DNA of 64,000 nucleotides, taken from contig CAJUHP010000004.1 in NCBI GenBank assembly GCA_910586125.1, positions 61,840-125,839 of the forward strand. Direction: 5' to 3'. Within the stretch, counting starts at the first letter, position 1, and every line of letters starts with the position of its first letter. Positions 26,078-33,569 of this stretch are shown piece after piece. Origin of the DNA: an uncultured Lachnospiraceae bacterium. GTDB lineage: Bacteria > Bacillota > Clostridia > Lachnospirales > Lachnospiraceae. Under the pieces are notes generated by a model. It ran no database searches, was not told where the DNA came from, and was given only the letters and a program-made list of their open reading frames with translations. The translations under genes were made by a program, and so were the position numbers.

Positions 26078-26142
26078 AACAAAAGTTTAAAGGGCAATTG
26101 TCCATTCTTAAACCAGTCGATAACAAATTTTTTTCGGGATTC

Positions 26143-26171
26143 TTTTCGTTAAATAGCCTGTTTAACGAAAA
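26143..26171. repeat. Right recombination-site-like inverted repeat (29 bp)
   Basis: Same arms as the left copy (TTTTCGTTAAA, TTTAACGAAAA) with the core in reverse, TAGCCTG. The identity ends exactly at the repeat boundaries: neither flank continues the match. Confidence 0.9.
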
Positions 26172-26229
26172 AACCGCACCCGTTTGGTTACAACTCTTCT
26201 ATTTTTTTGGCTCTGCGTTCCCCACAAAG

Positions 26230-26248
26230 AAAGAGGCCGCCTCTTTTT
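26230..26248. terminator. Bidirectional intrinsic terminator
   Basis: AAAGAGG (26230-26236), loop CCG, CCTCTTT (26240-26246) then TT on the plus strand; the minus strand also has a U-rich tail. It ends the ABC transporter operon and, in the other direction, transcripts from the invertible promoter. Confidence 0.7.
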
Positions 26249-26261
26249 CCTTACTCTCCCT

Positions 26262-26903
26262 TTACAAATCCTGTTTCTCCGCAACCATACAGCTTAACTT
26301 CCAGCAAATCAACGACACTGCCAGGATAAACGCCATGGCTAAAGCCAAATACAGATACCCCTCATTCTCTGTTATCAAAGGTTTGGGAATCCACTGTTTC
26401 TGCACTGCCGCAAAATACACACCATATATCAAAAGAAAAGGGATCATATATACCAGCGTCATAAGCAGGCGCGCCTTCTCTGCACCAAATTTGGTACAAA
26501 GAAGAATACTCACAGAGGTACAAAAAATCGGCAGAACTCCGCAGATGACTCCGGTCAGAATGTTTTCTTTTAGCGGCAGTTTCAATATCATGCTGAAGAG
26601 AATCGCTATCAGCATAACCAGCATGATGCCGGCTGCCTCCAGAATATACATAAAAACAAACTTCACAGAAATCAGATCCCTTCTTTTCACCGGCAAAGTC
26701 AGAGCATACCGGTTCCAGGACGAAGAGGCATCCAGGCTTATGCCGTTCACGACCAGATTAGACAACAAAATCATAAGCATCCCCGACATGTATATCATAT
26801 TTCTCATAAAAAAGCCCAGCATCACAAAAATGACAATGGTAAATGCCTGTGTTTTCAAAGTAGTTTTTATCAAACTGTACTCTTTAATCAGCAGACCCTT
26901 CAT
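26262..26903 (-). CDS. ABC-2 type transporter permease
   Basis: A 213-residue membrane protein with six hydrophobic segments, matching the small permeases that pair with GntR(YtrA)-controlled ATPases. It begins MKGLLIKEYSLIKTTLKTQA, the usual amphipathic start of ABC2_membrane_5-like proteins. It overlaps the ATPase gene by four bases, so the two form one exporter. The substrate is unknown; related systems respond to cell-wall antibiotics or act in lantibiotic immunity. Last gene of the GntR-ATPase-permease operon, with a terminator just after it. Confidence 0.88.
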   Translation of the reverse strand: MKGLLIKEYSLIKTTLKTQAFTIVIFVMLGFFMRNMIYMSGMLMILLSNLVVNGISLDASSSWNRYALTLPVKRRDLISVKFVFMYILEAAGIMLVMLIAILFSMILKLPLKENILTGVICGVLPIFCTSVSILLCTKFGAEKARLLMTLVYMIPFLLIYGVYFAAVQKQWIPKPLITENEGYLYLALAMAFILAVSLICWKLSCMVAEKQDL

Positions 26904-27763
26904 ACGTTTTCTCCTTTCACTGTGTACAGAATGATCTCCTCAAGTCCTGCCGGATCCATCGCCCATTCGGGATACCGGCGCTTTATCTCACGGCGATCCT
27001 TCACCATCACATCGCATCCAAACTGGTTTTTACGCCGTCCCACCACCAGATTTTCAGGAAGCCTGGCCGCCTGTTCCTTGGCCGCGTGGACAATTCCGTA
27101 GTTTTCCAGAAGATAGTCTTTCTCCTCCTCAAAACAGATTCGGCCCTCGTGAATCAATACGATATAATCGGCCGCCTTTTCCAGATCACTGATAATGTGG
27201 GAAGAAATCAGAATGCTGTGATTTTCTTCCTGTATGAACTCCAGAAAGATATCCAGCAGTTCATCCCGCACAATAGGGTCCAGACCGCTGGTGCATTCAT
27301 CCAGCAAAAGCAGTCTGGCATGGTGGGATAAAGCCACAGCCAGGGAAAGCTTCATTCTCATTCCTCTTGAAAAATCCTTATACTTTTTATCTCTGGCCAA
27401 ATGAAACTTCGTTAAGTAATCATTATATGCCTGACTGTCCCACTGACGGTACAGTTTCTGCATCATTTTTTCGATCTGCGCAGCGTTCAGCAAATCCGGG
27501 ATATGCCCCACATCAAAAACAACTCCGATCTGCTCCTTCCAGGCCGGGTCTTCCCGCTCTTTCTTTGAAAGTCCTAGAATCTCGACTTCTCCCTCTTCCA
27601 AACAAATCAGATCCAAAATGGCGCGGATCGTCGTACTCTTCCCAGCCCCGTTCTCCCCGACAAATCCTACGATACTCCCCTGAGGAACACAAAAGCTCAC
27701 ATGATCCAAAACAAAATCCTTGTAGGTTTTGGTAACGTTTTTTACAACTATAGCGTCTCTCAT
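26900..27763 (-). CDS. ABC transporter ATP-binding protein
   Basis: A 287-residue ATPase with Walker A GENGAGKST, Q-loop region, signature motif KDFSRGMRMKLSLAVALS, Walker B LLLLDECTSGLDP and the switch histidine in LISSHIISDLE. The best start is the ATG at 27763, eight bases after GGAGG; the TTG one codon ahead is also in frame. Partner of the permease that follows. The acidic D-E-C Walker B is normal. Classed with YtrB/BcrA-type exporters. Confidence 0.95.
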   Translation of the reverse strand: MRDAIVVKNVTKTYKDFVLDHVSFCVPQGSIVGFVGENGAGKSTTIRAILDLICLEEGEVEILGLSKKEREDPAWKEQIGVVFDVGHIPDLLNAAQIEKMMQKLYRQWDSQAYNDYLTKFHLARDKKYKDFSRGMRMKLSLAVALSHHARLLLLDECTSGLDPIVRDELLDIFLEFIQEENHSILISSHIISDLEKAADYIVLIHEGRICFEEEKDYLLENYGIVHAAKEQAARLPENLVVGRRKNQFGCDVMVKDRREIKRRYPEWAMDPAGLEEIILYTVKGENV

Positions 27764-27766
27764 CAA

Positions 27767-28138
27767 TCAATCCTCCCAAAGCATGCCAAGCAGCTCCAGA
27801 AATTCCTCTCTGGTCAGTCCGGCAGCTTTTGCATGGTCTATGGCGGCCTGCATCTTCTGCTCGATCTCCCGCAGGTTCTCCTCCCGCATCATTTCCGAAC
27901 CCACATCGGCAACAAAACTTCCCTTGCCCACCACATTGGTAATGAATCCCTCGCGGGCCAGCTCTTCATAGGCCCGTTTTGTCGTGATCACGCTGATCCG
28001 CAGTTCTTTGGCTAAAAGCCGCATCGACGGCAGCGCATCGCCGGGACGGAGATCCCCTCCCATAATCATCTGCTTGATCTGTGCCGTAATCTGCTCATAA
28101 ATAGGTCTTCCACTGGAATTACTGATAATAATGTCCAT
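27767..28138 (-). CDS. GntR family regulator, YtrA subfamily
   Basis: A 123-residue repressor: a winged helix DNA-binding domain (PIYEQITAQIKQMIMGGDL, PSMRLLAKELRISVITTKRA, GKGSFVAD) followed by a short C-terminal helical tail typical of YtrA. The ATG at 28138 is preceded by GGAGGAAGGA; the frame open further upstream to 28231 is not supported. It heads the ABC operon and probably represses it through the palindrome at 28324-28350, which overlaps the -10 box. Confidence 0.93.
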   Translation of the reverse strand: MDIIISNSSGRPIYEQITAQIKQMIMGGDLRPGDALPSMRLLAKELRISVITTKRAYEELAREGFITNVVGKGSFVADVGSEMMREENLREIEQKMQAAIDHAKAAGLTREEFLELLGMLWED

Positions 28139-28323
28139 GTGTGTGTTTCCTTCCTCCCTGAACTTCTCTGCGCCGCTTTCCCGACGGGCAGCATCCGAGA
28201 AGTTTTGGTAGAGTACTGTACTCCTCTTCACAGAATCAACGCGCGAATATACAGTACTGCTAAATGCGCATTTTGCATAATATGTACAGGTCTGTGTCTC
28301 TGCGTCGTCACGTCAGAGCGCTA

Positions 28324-28350
28324 TATTGTATATATTATCTATATACAATA
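28324..28350. promoter_or_regulatory. Predicted GntR (YtrA-type) operator palindrome
   Basis: A perfect inverted repeat, TATTGTATATA (28324-28334) and TATATACAATA (28340-28350), with a 5-base spacer. It overlaps the -10 box, which fits autorepression. Confidence 0.75.
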
Positions 28351-28375
28351 TACCATTATAGAATACATCTGTCAA
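28347..28375 (-). promoter_or_regulatory. Promoter of the GntR-ABC operon
   Basis: On the minus strand TTGACA (28375-28370), 17-base spacer, TATATT (28352-28347). The -10 shares bases with the operator. Confidence 0.75.
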
Positions 28376-28587
28376 TAGGAAAAATAAACCTGCAAACGCG
28401 CCCGGGCCGCCGCATACAAAACGCGTCTGGGGATTTTCCGAATTCAATCGACAGCAGCAATAAAAAATGCTGCAAATCATCCGGTTTCCGCAATCTATCC
28501 GCGCTCCAATGGCGTCATATATCGCGGGAAGCCTGGATTTTGCAGCACCCCTTATATTATCTTTGCAGTACCTCTCTGAATTCTGTA

Positions 28588-29352
28588 CTACAGATACCGA
28601 ACCGACAAAATCGCCGCTCCCAAGATAACCAGAACAGCGCCTGTCGCCCGATTTAACGTCGCAGCACTAGCTTTATTGGCAAAGCGGGCCGCGACTCTGG
28701 CCCACAAAAGCGTGGACAGAACACAGAACAAAAGAACCTTCCAGTCCGGCGCGCCGCCGATGGCGAAATGACTGGCCGCCCCGGTAAAGGCTGTAAAAGC
28801 CATAATAAATACACTGGTCCCCACCGCCGTCTTCAGCTCATAGCCCAGGACGCTGGTCAGAATCAGCAGCATCATCATGCCGCCTCCTGCTCCGATAAAA
28901 CCGCAGATAAAGCCGATCAATACGCCGCACACCACAGACTGCACAAACCGTTTTTTCGGAGTGACCGACGTCATGGCTTCCTTCGTGGTCATAACTGGCT
29001 TGACAATAAATTTCACGCCCAAAAGCAGCGTCATAAAAACGGAAAAGCTGCCCATGGTTGTATTGGGCACCAGGCTGGAGGCATAGCTTCCCACCAGTGT
29101 GAAGCAAAGTACGGCAAGCATCATGACCAGACCGTTTTTAATATCGAGGTTCTTATTCTTTCCGTAGGTATAAGCGCTGACTGCGCTGGCCAGCACATCA
29201 CTGGCCAGCGCGATGCCCACCGCCTCATAGGCTTCCATATGCAGAAAAGTGATCAGCATGGGACTGATGACGGCAGCCGCGCTCATACCGGCAAATCCGG
29301 TTCCCAGACCGGCTCCAATGCCTGCAATAAAACAAATAATAAAAGAATACAT
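28588..29352 (-). CDS. Sulfite exporter TauE/SafE family membrane protein
   Basis: A 254-residue protein with about eight membrane segments and the glycine-rich repeats of the TauE/SafE family (GIGAGLGTGFAGMSAAAVI at the start, IGFICGFIGAGGGMMMLLIL in the second half). The family exports sulfur-containing organic or inorganic anions; the substrate here is unknown. Its ATG overlaps the stop of the MarR gene by one base, so the regulator and transporter are translated together. Confidence 0.9.
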   Translation of the reverse strand: MYSFIICFIAGIGAGLGTGFAGMSAAAVISPMLITFLHMEAYEAVGIALASDVLASAVSAYTYGKNKNLDIKNGLVMMLAVLCFTLVGSYASSLVPNTTMGSFSVFMTLLLGVKFIVKPVMTTKEAMTSVTPKKRFVQSVVCGVLIGFICGFIGAGGGMMMLLILTSVLGYELKTAVGTSVFIMAFTAFTGAASHFAIGGAPDWKVLLFCVLSTLLWARVAARFANKASAATLNRATGAVLVILGAAILSVRYL

Positions 29353-29789
29353 TACATTTCCTCCCGCAGTATTTCCCGGACATTATCCGTAATTTTTCTG
29401 AACGTCTTCTCCATGGCCTCCGCCTCTTCCGACGAGAGATTCCGAAAAACAGCGGTAAAAAAACGAAGCTGCGCCTGCCTGCCCGCAGAAACGGCAGCCT
29501 CAGCCGCCGGCAGAAGCCGGATATGAGCAGTGCGCCGGTCTCCCCGCTGAAAGCTTCGCTCCAGATACCCTCTCTCCTCCAGATCAGCCAGCGAGGATGA
29601 GACATGGGATTTGGTCAGCTTTCTCTGTTCCACGATATCTCTTGCCGTATCAAAAACAGGATTATTTGCCAGAAACAGCAGCACATCCAGCTCCGTGCGC
29701 GTCATGGAAAAACGTGTGCATACCGGCTCTACCGACTGCTGATACAATTTCCGCATCAGACCGATTCCTTCCCAGAATTCCATCTGCAT
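29352..29789 (-). CDS. MarR family transcriptional regulator
   Basis: A 145-residue winged-helix protein. The recognition region ARDIVEQRKLTKSHVSSSLADL and the wing with SFQRGDRRTAHIRLLP are clear. It probably controls its own promoter and the co-transcribed TauE gene via AGTTCT-N4-AGAACT at 29845-29860, which sits near the predicted transcription start. An ATG two codons downstream is an alternative start. Confidence 0.93.
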   Translation of the reverse strand: MQMEFWEGIGLMRKLYQQSVEPVCTRFSMTRTELDVLLFLANNPVFDTARDIVEQRKLTKSHVSSSLADLEERGYLERSFQRGDRRTAHIRLLPAAEAAVSAGRQAQLRFFTAVFRNLSSEEAEAMEKTFRKITDNVREILREEM

Positions 29790-29844
29790 CTTTGTATCTC
29801 CCTCTTTTCGTATGCCAAATCGACTAGACAGTTCTTTTTTATAC

Positions 29845-29860
29845 AGTTCTTTTTAGAACT
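29845..29860. promoter_or_regulatory. Predicted MarR operator
   Basis: Perfect palindrome AGTTCT (29845-29850), TTTT, AGAACT (29855-29860), at the predicted transcription start. A direct repeat of its left half (ACAGTTCTTTTT) lies just before it at about 29828. Confidence 0.65.
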
Positions 29861-29865
29861 TTATT

Positions 29866-29893
29866 AGTATAACACAATTTTCTGTTTTGTCAA
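29866..29893 (-). promoter_or_regulatory. Promoter of the marR-tauE pair
   Basis: On the minus strand TTGACA (29893-29888), 16-base spacer, TATACT (29871-29866). Confidence 0.75.
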
Positions 29894-30042
29894 TCTCTCT
29901 ATCTTTTATATCTATCGTATCTCAGTTTTCAGCATACGCTTGATTTTATCGCTCATGTTTTTCTTACTGTGCCATCTCTTCCCATTTTATCCCTTTTCTT
30001 TTTCCTTCTTATCTCTCTTTTTCTTCCTATGCTGCGCATTCG

Positions 30043-30753
30043 TTATTTTTCTATATATATTTTGCTTTTCTCTCGTGCGCAGTTTTCCTGTATCTCCTGG
30101 ATCGTCTGGGGGGAAATCAGAAATTCCGGAATTCCGCTGGCATAGGGAGCTATATCATACTGCTGAAAATAAATCATCATTCCCTCCGGCACCAAATAAA
30201 AGTTTTCCGGCCGAAAGTGTTCGCGCAGAAGAGACGGATAATCCTCAAAAAAGGAGCTTGGCGACGTCCGAAGCCGCTTCGCAATCTGCTCCTCTATGGT
30301 CTGAAACAGTGCTCTTTGCAGGGATAGATCAAAATCGGACATGGAAAAACACGTCGGCAGGCAAATCCTCTTTCCATTCTTGAAATTCCAGGTATTTGAA
30401 GTGCGAAGCGTGCTGCCGTGAGCGCCTCCCATATAGGAATAGTGGTCGGCATACAGGCTGGTCACACATCCCTCGTTGTACGTAATCTGATATGTGATCT
30501 GCCATTGATAGCTGGGAAAAGAGGTCTCATCAGGAGGGAGAAAGCCCGCCTGCTCTTTCGCACGCTCAAAAAGAATGGTACGGCAGTATTCCTCGGCCGC
30601 TCTGGCCTCTCTCTCGTACACCGCGTTTATCTGTTCGGCCGCCTCGCTCGAACAGGTGGTTTCAAAAGAAGGATAATCAATCTGGTAAATCAAAATTGGA
30701 ACGTTCCCCTCGTACATGGTGTCGGCCAGAGTATTCTGAAATATAGTCTGCAT
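30043..30753 (-). CDS. RsiV-like sensor domain protein (DUF4163/DUF3298), no membrane anchor
   Basis: The protein has 236 residues from the ATG at 30753, preceded by GGGG; an upstream extension to 30873 runs into the divergent gene's leader. The sequence NVPILIYQIDYPSFE, the YADHYSYMGGAHGSTLRTS motif with NTWNFKNGKRICL, and the late FYLVPEGMMIYFQQYDIAPYA match the extracellular DUF4163-DUF3298 unit of anti-sigma factor RsiV. Unlike RsiV there is no anti-sigma N terminus, membrane helix or sigma-factor neighbour, so it may be cytoplasmic or a stand-alone form. Divergent from the DUF305 gene. Confidence 0.8.
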   Translation of the reverse strand: MQTIFQNTLADTMYEGNVPILIYQIDYPSFETTCSSEAAEQINAVYEREARAAEEYCRTILFERAKEQAGFLPPDETSFPSYQWQITYQITYNEGCVTSLYADHYSYMGGAHGSTLRTSNTWNFKNGKRICLPTCFSMSDFDLSLQRALFQTIEEQIAKRLRTSPSSFFEDYPSLLREHFRPENFYLVPEGMMIYFQQYDIAPYASGIPEFLISPQTIQEIQENCAREKSKIYIEK

Positions 30754-30863
30754 TATTTTCCCCAGACTTTTTTTACAATATATGAAAGAATCACAAGTTC
30801 TGTAACCAACAATCGACCGGGAGCGTATGATAGGGGTAAGGGTAAGAAAAGAGGAATGAACAC

Positions 30864-31430
30864 ATGAATCCAATATGCCGGCTCAGCGATAATACAAAGC
30901 GTTATCTGGAGCACTTTTACTGCATTCTGGATGAAATGACCGCCGCCATGACCGGGGCAGAATTGACCGAAAGTATTTCCTATGACTTTATTATTCAGAT
31001 GATCCCGCATCACCGCGCCGCCGTCGAAATGTCTGAAAATCTTCTGCAGTACACCACCTTCCTGCCGCTGCAGGGTATCGCACAGAACATCATTCAGGAA
31101 CAGACCGAGAGCATAAAACAGATGCAGGCCGCGCTGCCCTGCTGCAGTCAGCTTTGCAACTGCATACAAGATCAGTGCCTGTACAGCCGGCGCACAGAAC
31201 AGATCATGGATACTATGTTTACAGAAATGGGAAATGCCGGTGAGACAAACTGCATCAACAGCAATTTTCTGAGGGAGATGATCCCGCATCACCGGGGCGC
31301 GATCCGAATGTCGGAAAATGCGCTGCACTATTCGATCTGCCCGGAGCTGCTCCCTATTCTGGAAGCGATTATCTGCTCCCAGAAAAAAGGCGTGCGGGAA
31401 ATGGAACATCTTCTGCGCTGTATCAGATAG
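30864..31430 (+). CDS. Duplicated DUF305 protein (ferritin-like)
   Basis: A 188-residue protein made of two DUF305-like halves. Each carries the same motif, QMIPHHRAAVEMSENLL near residue 45 and EMIPHHRGAIRMSENAL near residue 137, with histidines and methionines that could bind a metal such as copper. A central Cys-rich link (CCSQLCNCIQDQC) joins the halves. DUF305 proteins are usually exported, but no signal peptide is visible here. AAGAGGAA lies before the ATG. Function unknown; metal binding is an inference. Confidence 0.85.
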   Translation: MNPICRLSDNTKRYLEHFYCILDEMTAAMTGAELTESISYDFIIQMIPHHRAAVEMSENLLQYTTFLPLQGIAQNIIQEQTESIKQMQAALPCCSQLCNCIQDQCLYSRRTEQIMDTMFTEMGNAGETNCINSNFLREMIPHHRGAIRMSENALHYSICPELLPILEAIICSQKKGVREMEHLLRCIR

Positions 31431-31457
31431 CCGGATATCGGTCCGGCTATCTGATAC
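31420..31457. terminator. Bidirectional terminator with a 16-bp perfect stem
   Basis: GTATCAGATAGCCGGA (31420-31435) pairs fully with TCCGGCTATCTGATAC (31442-31457), 6-base loop. The stem includes the stop codon of the DUF305 gene and lies 10 bp from the stop of the converging deacetylase gene. Confidence 0.8.
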
Positions 31458-31466
31458 GGACCTTTC

Positions 31467-32276
31467 CTAAGAAATATCCTCCAGACGGCCAAAGCGGTAT
31501 CCCATCTCTTCCCACTTGGTCAGCAGTTCATCCAGAATCTGTGCATTGGTAGCCGAGGTACTGTGCAGCAGAACAATCGCGCCGGGATGAATGCGGCCGA
31601 GAAGTTTTTCAAAAGCTTCCTCTTTCGTCGGCTGATCGTTCTCATACCAATCCACATAGGCCAGGCTCCAGAAAAACGTCTGATATCCCATGGCATTCGC
31701 CATTTTCAGATTGCTCTCGCTGTATTTGCCCTGAGGCGGCCGATAAAATTTCGTCATCTCCTGCCCTGTCACCTGCTCATACAGCGCCTCCAGATCTTCC
31801 AGCTCCTTCTGAAACGCCGCCTGGTCCGAGATACTGCCCATATCCGGATGGTGATAGGTGTGATTACCCACCGTATGGCCCTCCTCCACCATCCGCTTTA
31901 CCAGTTCCGGGCTGGTTTCCAGATAATTGCCCACCAGAAAAAAAGCCGCCGGCACACTGTGCTTTTTCAAAGCGTCCAGTATCGCCGGCGTATTTCCGTT
32001 CTCAAAGCCGGCATCAAAGGTCAGATAGATCACCTTTTCCTCCGAGGAGGCTACATACCAGGCATTGTATTGTTTCAGTTCTTCCGCGCTTACGTTGCCC
32101 GCGGGCTTGGTCCCTTCCGCTCCGAATCCCAATCCCCAGTTCTCCGAATTTTCGATCAGCGCCGACGCAGCGCTTCCTCTGTGAGCCATAACCCATGCGC
32201 CTACTACCGTCCCCAGCAAATACATAAAGACAAACAGGGCCAGGGTTCCTGCCATCTTTTTCAAATGTTTCTTCAT
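31467..32276 (-). CDS. pdaA: Polysaccharide deacetylase, PdaA-like (muramic delta-lactam type)
   Basis: About 269 residues: an N-terminal membrane anchor (MAGTLALFVFMYLLGTVVG) and a carbohydrate esterase 4 domain. The sequence NWGLGFG, IYLTFDAGFENGN, VGNHTYHHPDM, FYRPPQGKYSE and FFWSLAYVDW follows the PdaA family, which de-N-acetylates muramic acid to allow delta-lactam formation in spore cortex, so the organism is probably a spore-former. The catalytic Asp is in TFDAG and the metal His in HTYHH. I take the ATG at 32276 (AGGCGG upstream); ATGs at 32294 and 32336 are in frame, but the region there is a promoter-like inverted repeat. Confidence 0.87.
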   Translation of the reverse strand: MKKHLKKMAGTLALFVFMYLLGTVVGAWVMAHRGSAASALIENSENWGLGFGAEGTKPAGNVSAEELKQYNAWYVASSEEKVIYLTFDAGFENGNTPAILDALKKHSVPAAFFLVGNYLETSPELVKRMVEEGHTVGNHTYHHPDMGSISDQAAFQKELEDLEALYEQVTGQEMTKFYRPPQGKYSESNLKMANAMGYQTFFWSLAYVDWYENDQPTKEEAFEKLLGRIHPGAIVLLHSTSATNAQILDELLTKWEEMGYRFGRLEDIS

Positions 32277-32283
32277 AAAATTA

Positions 32284-32329
32284 ACCGCCTGCATTATACT
32301 CTCACTGACAGTATATAGCCGCAGGCGGT
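32284..32329. repeat. Nested inverted repeat ahead of the pdaA-like gene
   Basis: ACCGCCTGC (32284-32292) pairs with GCAGGCGGT (32321-32329); inside, TATACT (32295-32300) pairs with AGTATA (32310-32315). On the minus strand the inner part contains TATAAT-like bases. It could be the terminator of the telA gene or an operator or attenuator of pdaA. Confidence 0.55.
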
Positions 32330-32361
32330 GTTTCATGTCTCTGCAATGATGCAGGGAAGCG

Positions 32362-33534
32362 TTATTTCTGTCTTCTGGCTCCCACAGTGCTGACCTGACG
32401 CAGTTTATCGCGCAGCTCTCCCTCGATGCGCCCCAGCTCCGCCTCGGCCGCCATCCTCTTCTCCTTGCCCTCGTCCTGGATCTTCATCACTTCATCCAAT
32501 GTGGCAATCAGGGACTGATTGGTGTGCTGCAGCGTCTCCAGATCAACGACTCCTCGCTCGGATTCTCTGGCCGTCTCGATGGTAGCGGTCTTTAAGATAT
32601 CGGCATTCTTTTTCAACAGTTCGTTGGTCAGATTCGTCACTTCTCTCTGCGCCTTGGCGGCCTCCGCCGAATGGGATACCCCCAGAGCCAACACCATCTG
32701 ACTCTTCCACAGCGGAATGGTATTGACCAGTGTGGACTGAATCTTCTCCGAAATCATGGTATCATTATTCTGTACCAGGCGGATCTGCGGAGCCATCTGA
32801 ATGGAAATCATGCGGGTCAGCTCCAGATCGTGAACCTTTTTCTCAAAGCGGTTCACCAGGGAGAGCATATCGTTTACCGCCTGGGCGTCCTCCGGCAGGC
32901 CGCTCTGCGCCGCCTTCTGCTGCAAGGCGGGCAGTTCCTCTTCCTGCGCCTTTCTCAGACGCTTCTTACCCGCCAAAATATACATGGACAGTTCCTTAAA
33001 ATAGGTCTTGTTCAGCTCATACAGTTTATCCAGCATGGCCACATCTTTTAAAAGCGTCACCTGATGGTCTTCCAGCACATGGACGATCTGCGTTACATTG
33101 GTCTCGGCTTTGGCATACTTTGCCTTCATGGCTTCGATCTTGTTGGAACCCTTTTTGAAGATGCCGAAAATACCTTTCTCTTCCTCTTCGTCAAAGCTGC
33201 GCAGCTCCGAGACCACCCGGCTCAGCGCATCCCCGATCTCTCCCAGGTCTCTGGTCTTGACATGACTCAGCGTCGTCTCGGAGAAATCCGACATTTTTTT
33301 CTGCGCGCCCGCTCCGTACTGCAGAATCAGATTGCTGTTGCTCAGCTCGATCTGACTGGCAAAATCCTCTACCATCTTCCGCTCCTCCGCGGACAGATTG
33401 CTCTCGTCAAATACCGGCTGCTCCACCGGCTTCGCTTCCTGGGCAATCACGGCCGCCGGCGTCTGCTCTTCTTCGGCAAAGGGGGTAAACGTCAAGGTCG
33501 GAGCTTCCGCCTGCATCTCTTTCCATTCTTCCAT
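32362..33534 (-). CDS. Toxic anion resistance protein, TelA/KlaA family
   Basis: A protein of about 390 residues, nearly all alpha-helical and coiled-coil, of the TelA family (PF05816): NSNLILQYGAGAQKKMSDFS and the later LVNTIPLWKSQMVLALGVSHS, QREVTNLTNELLKKNADILK are characteristic. The ATG at 33534 follows GAGGAG at a good distance; the GTG at 33543 would overlap it. The biochemical role is unsettled: tellurite resistance and envelope stress have been reported for members. It follows an XpaC-like gene by 35 bp, a pairing common in Bacillota and suggestive of a joint envelope function. Confidence 0.93.
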   Translation of the reverse strand: MEEWKEMQAEAPTLTFTPFAEEEQTPAAVIAQEAKPVEQPVFDESNLSAEERKMVEDFASQIELSNSNLILQYGAGAQKKMSDFSETTLSHVKTRDLGEIGDALSRVVSELRSFDEEEEKGIFGIFKKGSNKIEAMKAKYAKAETNVTQIVHVLEDHQVTLLKDVAMLDKLYELNKTYFKELSMYILAGKKRLRKAQEEELPALQQKAAQSGLPEDAQAVNDMLSLVNRFEKKVHDLELTRMISIQMAPQIRLVQNNDTMISEKIQSTLVNTIPLWKSQMVLALGVSHSAEAAKAQREVTNLTNELLKKNADILKTATIETARESERGVVDLETLQHTNQSLIATLDEVMKIQDEGKEKRMAAEAELGRIEGELRDKLRQVSTVGARRQK

Positions 33535-33569
33535 CTTAGACACTCCTCTTTTCTCTTTGTGTTTCTATT

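Larger units (their letters stand above)
25930..26142. promoter_or_regulatory. Predicted invertible promoter segment (inverton) ahead of the helicase and glycan operon
   Basis: The segment is 213 bp between the two 29-bp inverted repeats. It carries a near-consensus promoter on the plus strand (26049-26077), a large hairpin at its left end (25931-25969) and a 10-bp-stem hairpin at 25992-26014. In this orientation the promoter faces right, away from the helicase, and the hairpin stands between the repeat and the helicase: a predicted OFF state for the genes to the left. After inversion the promoter would lie at about 25995-26023 on the minus strand, pointing to the helicase GTG at 25869 with a leader of about 120 bases and no intervening hairpin. 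No recombinase gene is in the window. Confidence 0.75.
28139..28587. other. Intergenic 449 bp with the GntR operon promoter; rest empty
   Basis: The left part is the leader, promoter and operator of the GntR operon. From about 28376 to the TauE stop codon at 28588 I see no open frame with a ribosome site, no RNA gene and no clear terminator. Confidence 0.5.

Noticed and set aside
26098..26934. 278-codon plus-strand frame right of the invertible promoter
   Set aside because: It runs antisense across the ABC permease, would be cut by the terminator at 26230, and its product looks like a reversed membrane protein rather than a known family. The promoter in front is better explained by the inverton.
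29940..30042. Pyrimidine-rich tract and plus-strand 147-codon frame
   Set aside because: The frame has low-complexity Phe/Leu/Ser translation and runs antisense into the RsiV-like gene; I see no gene or RNA in it.
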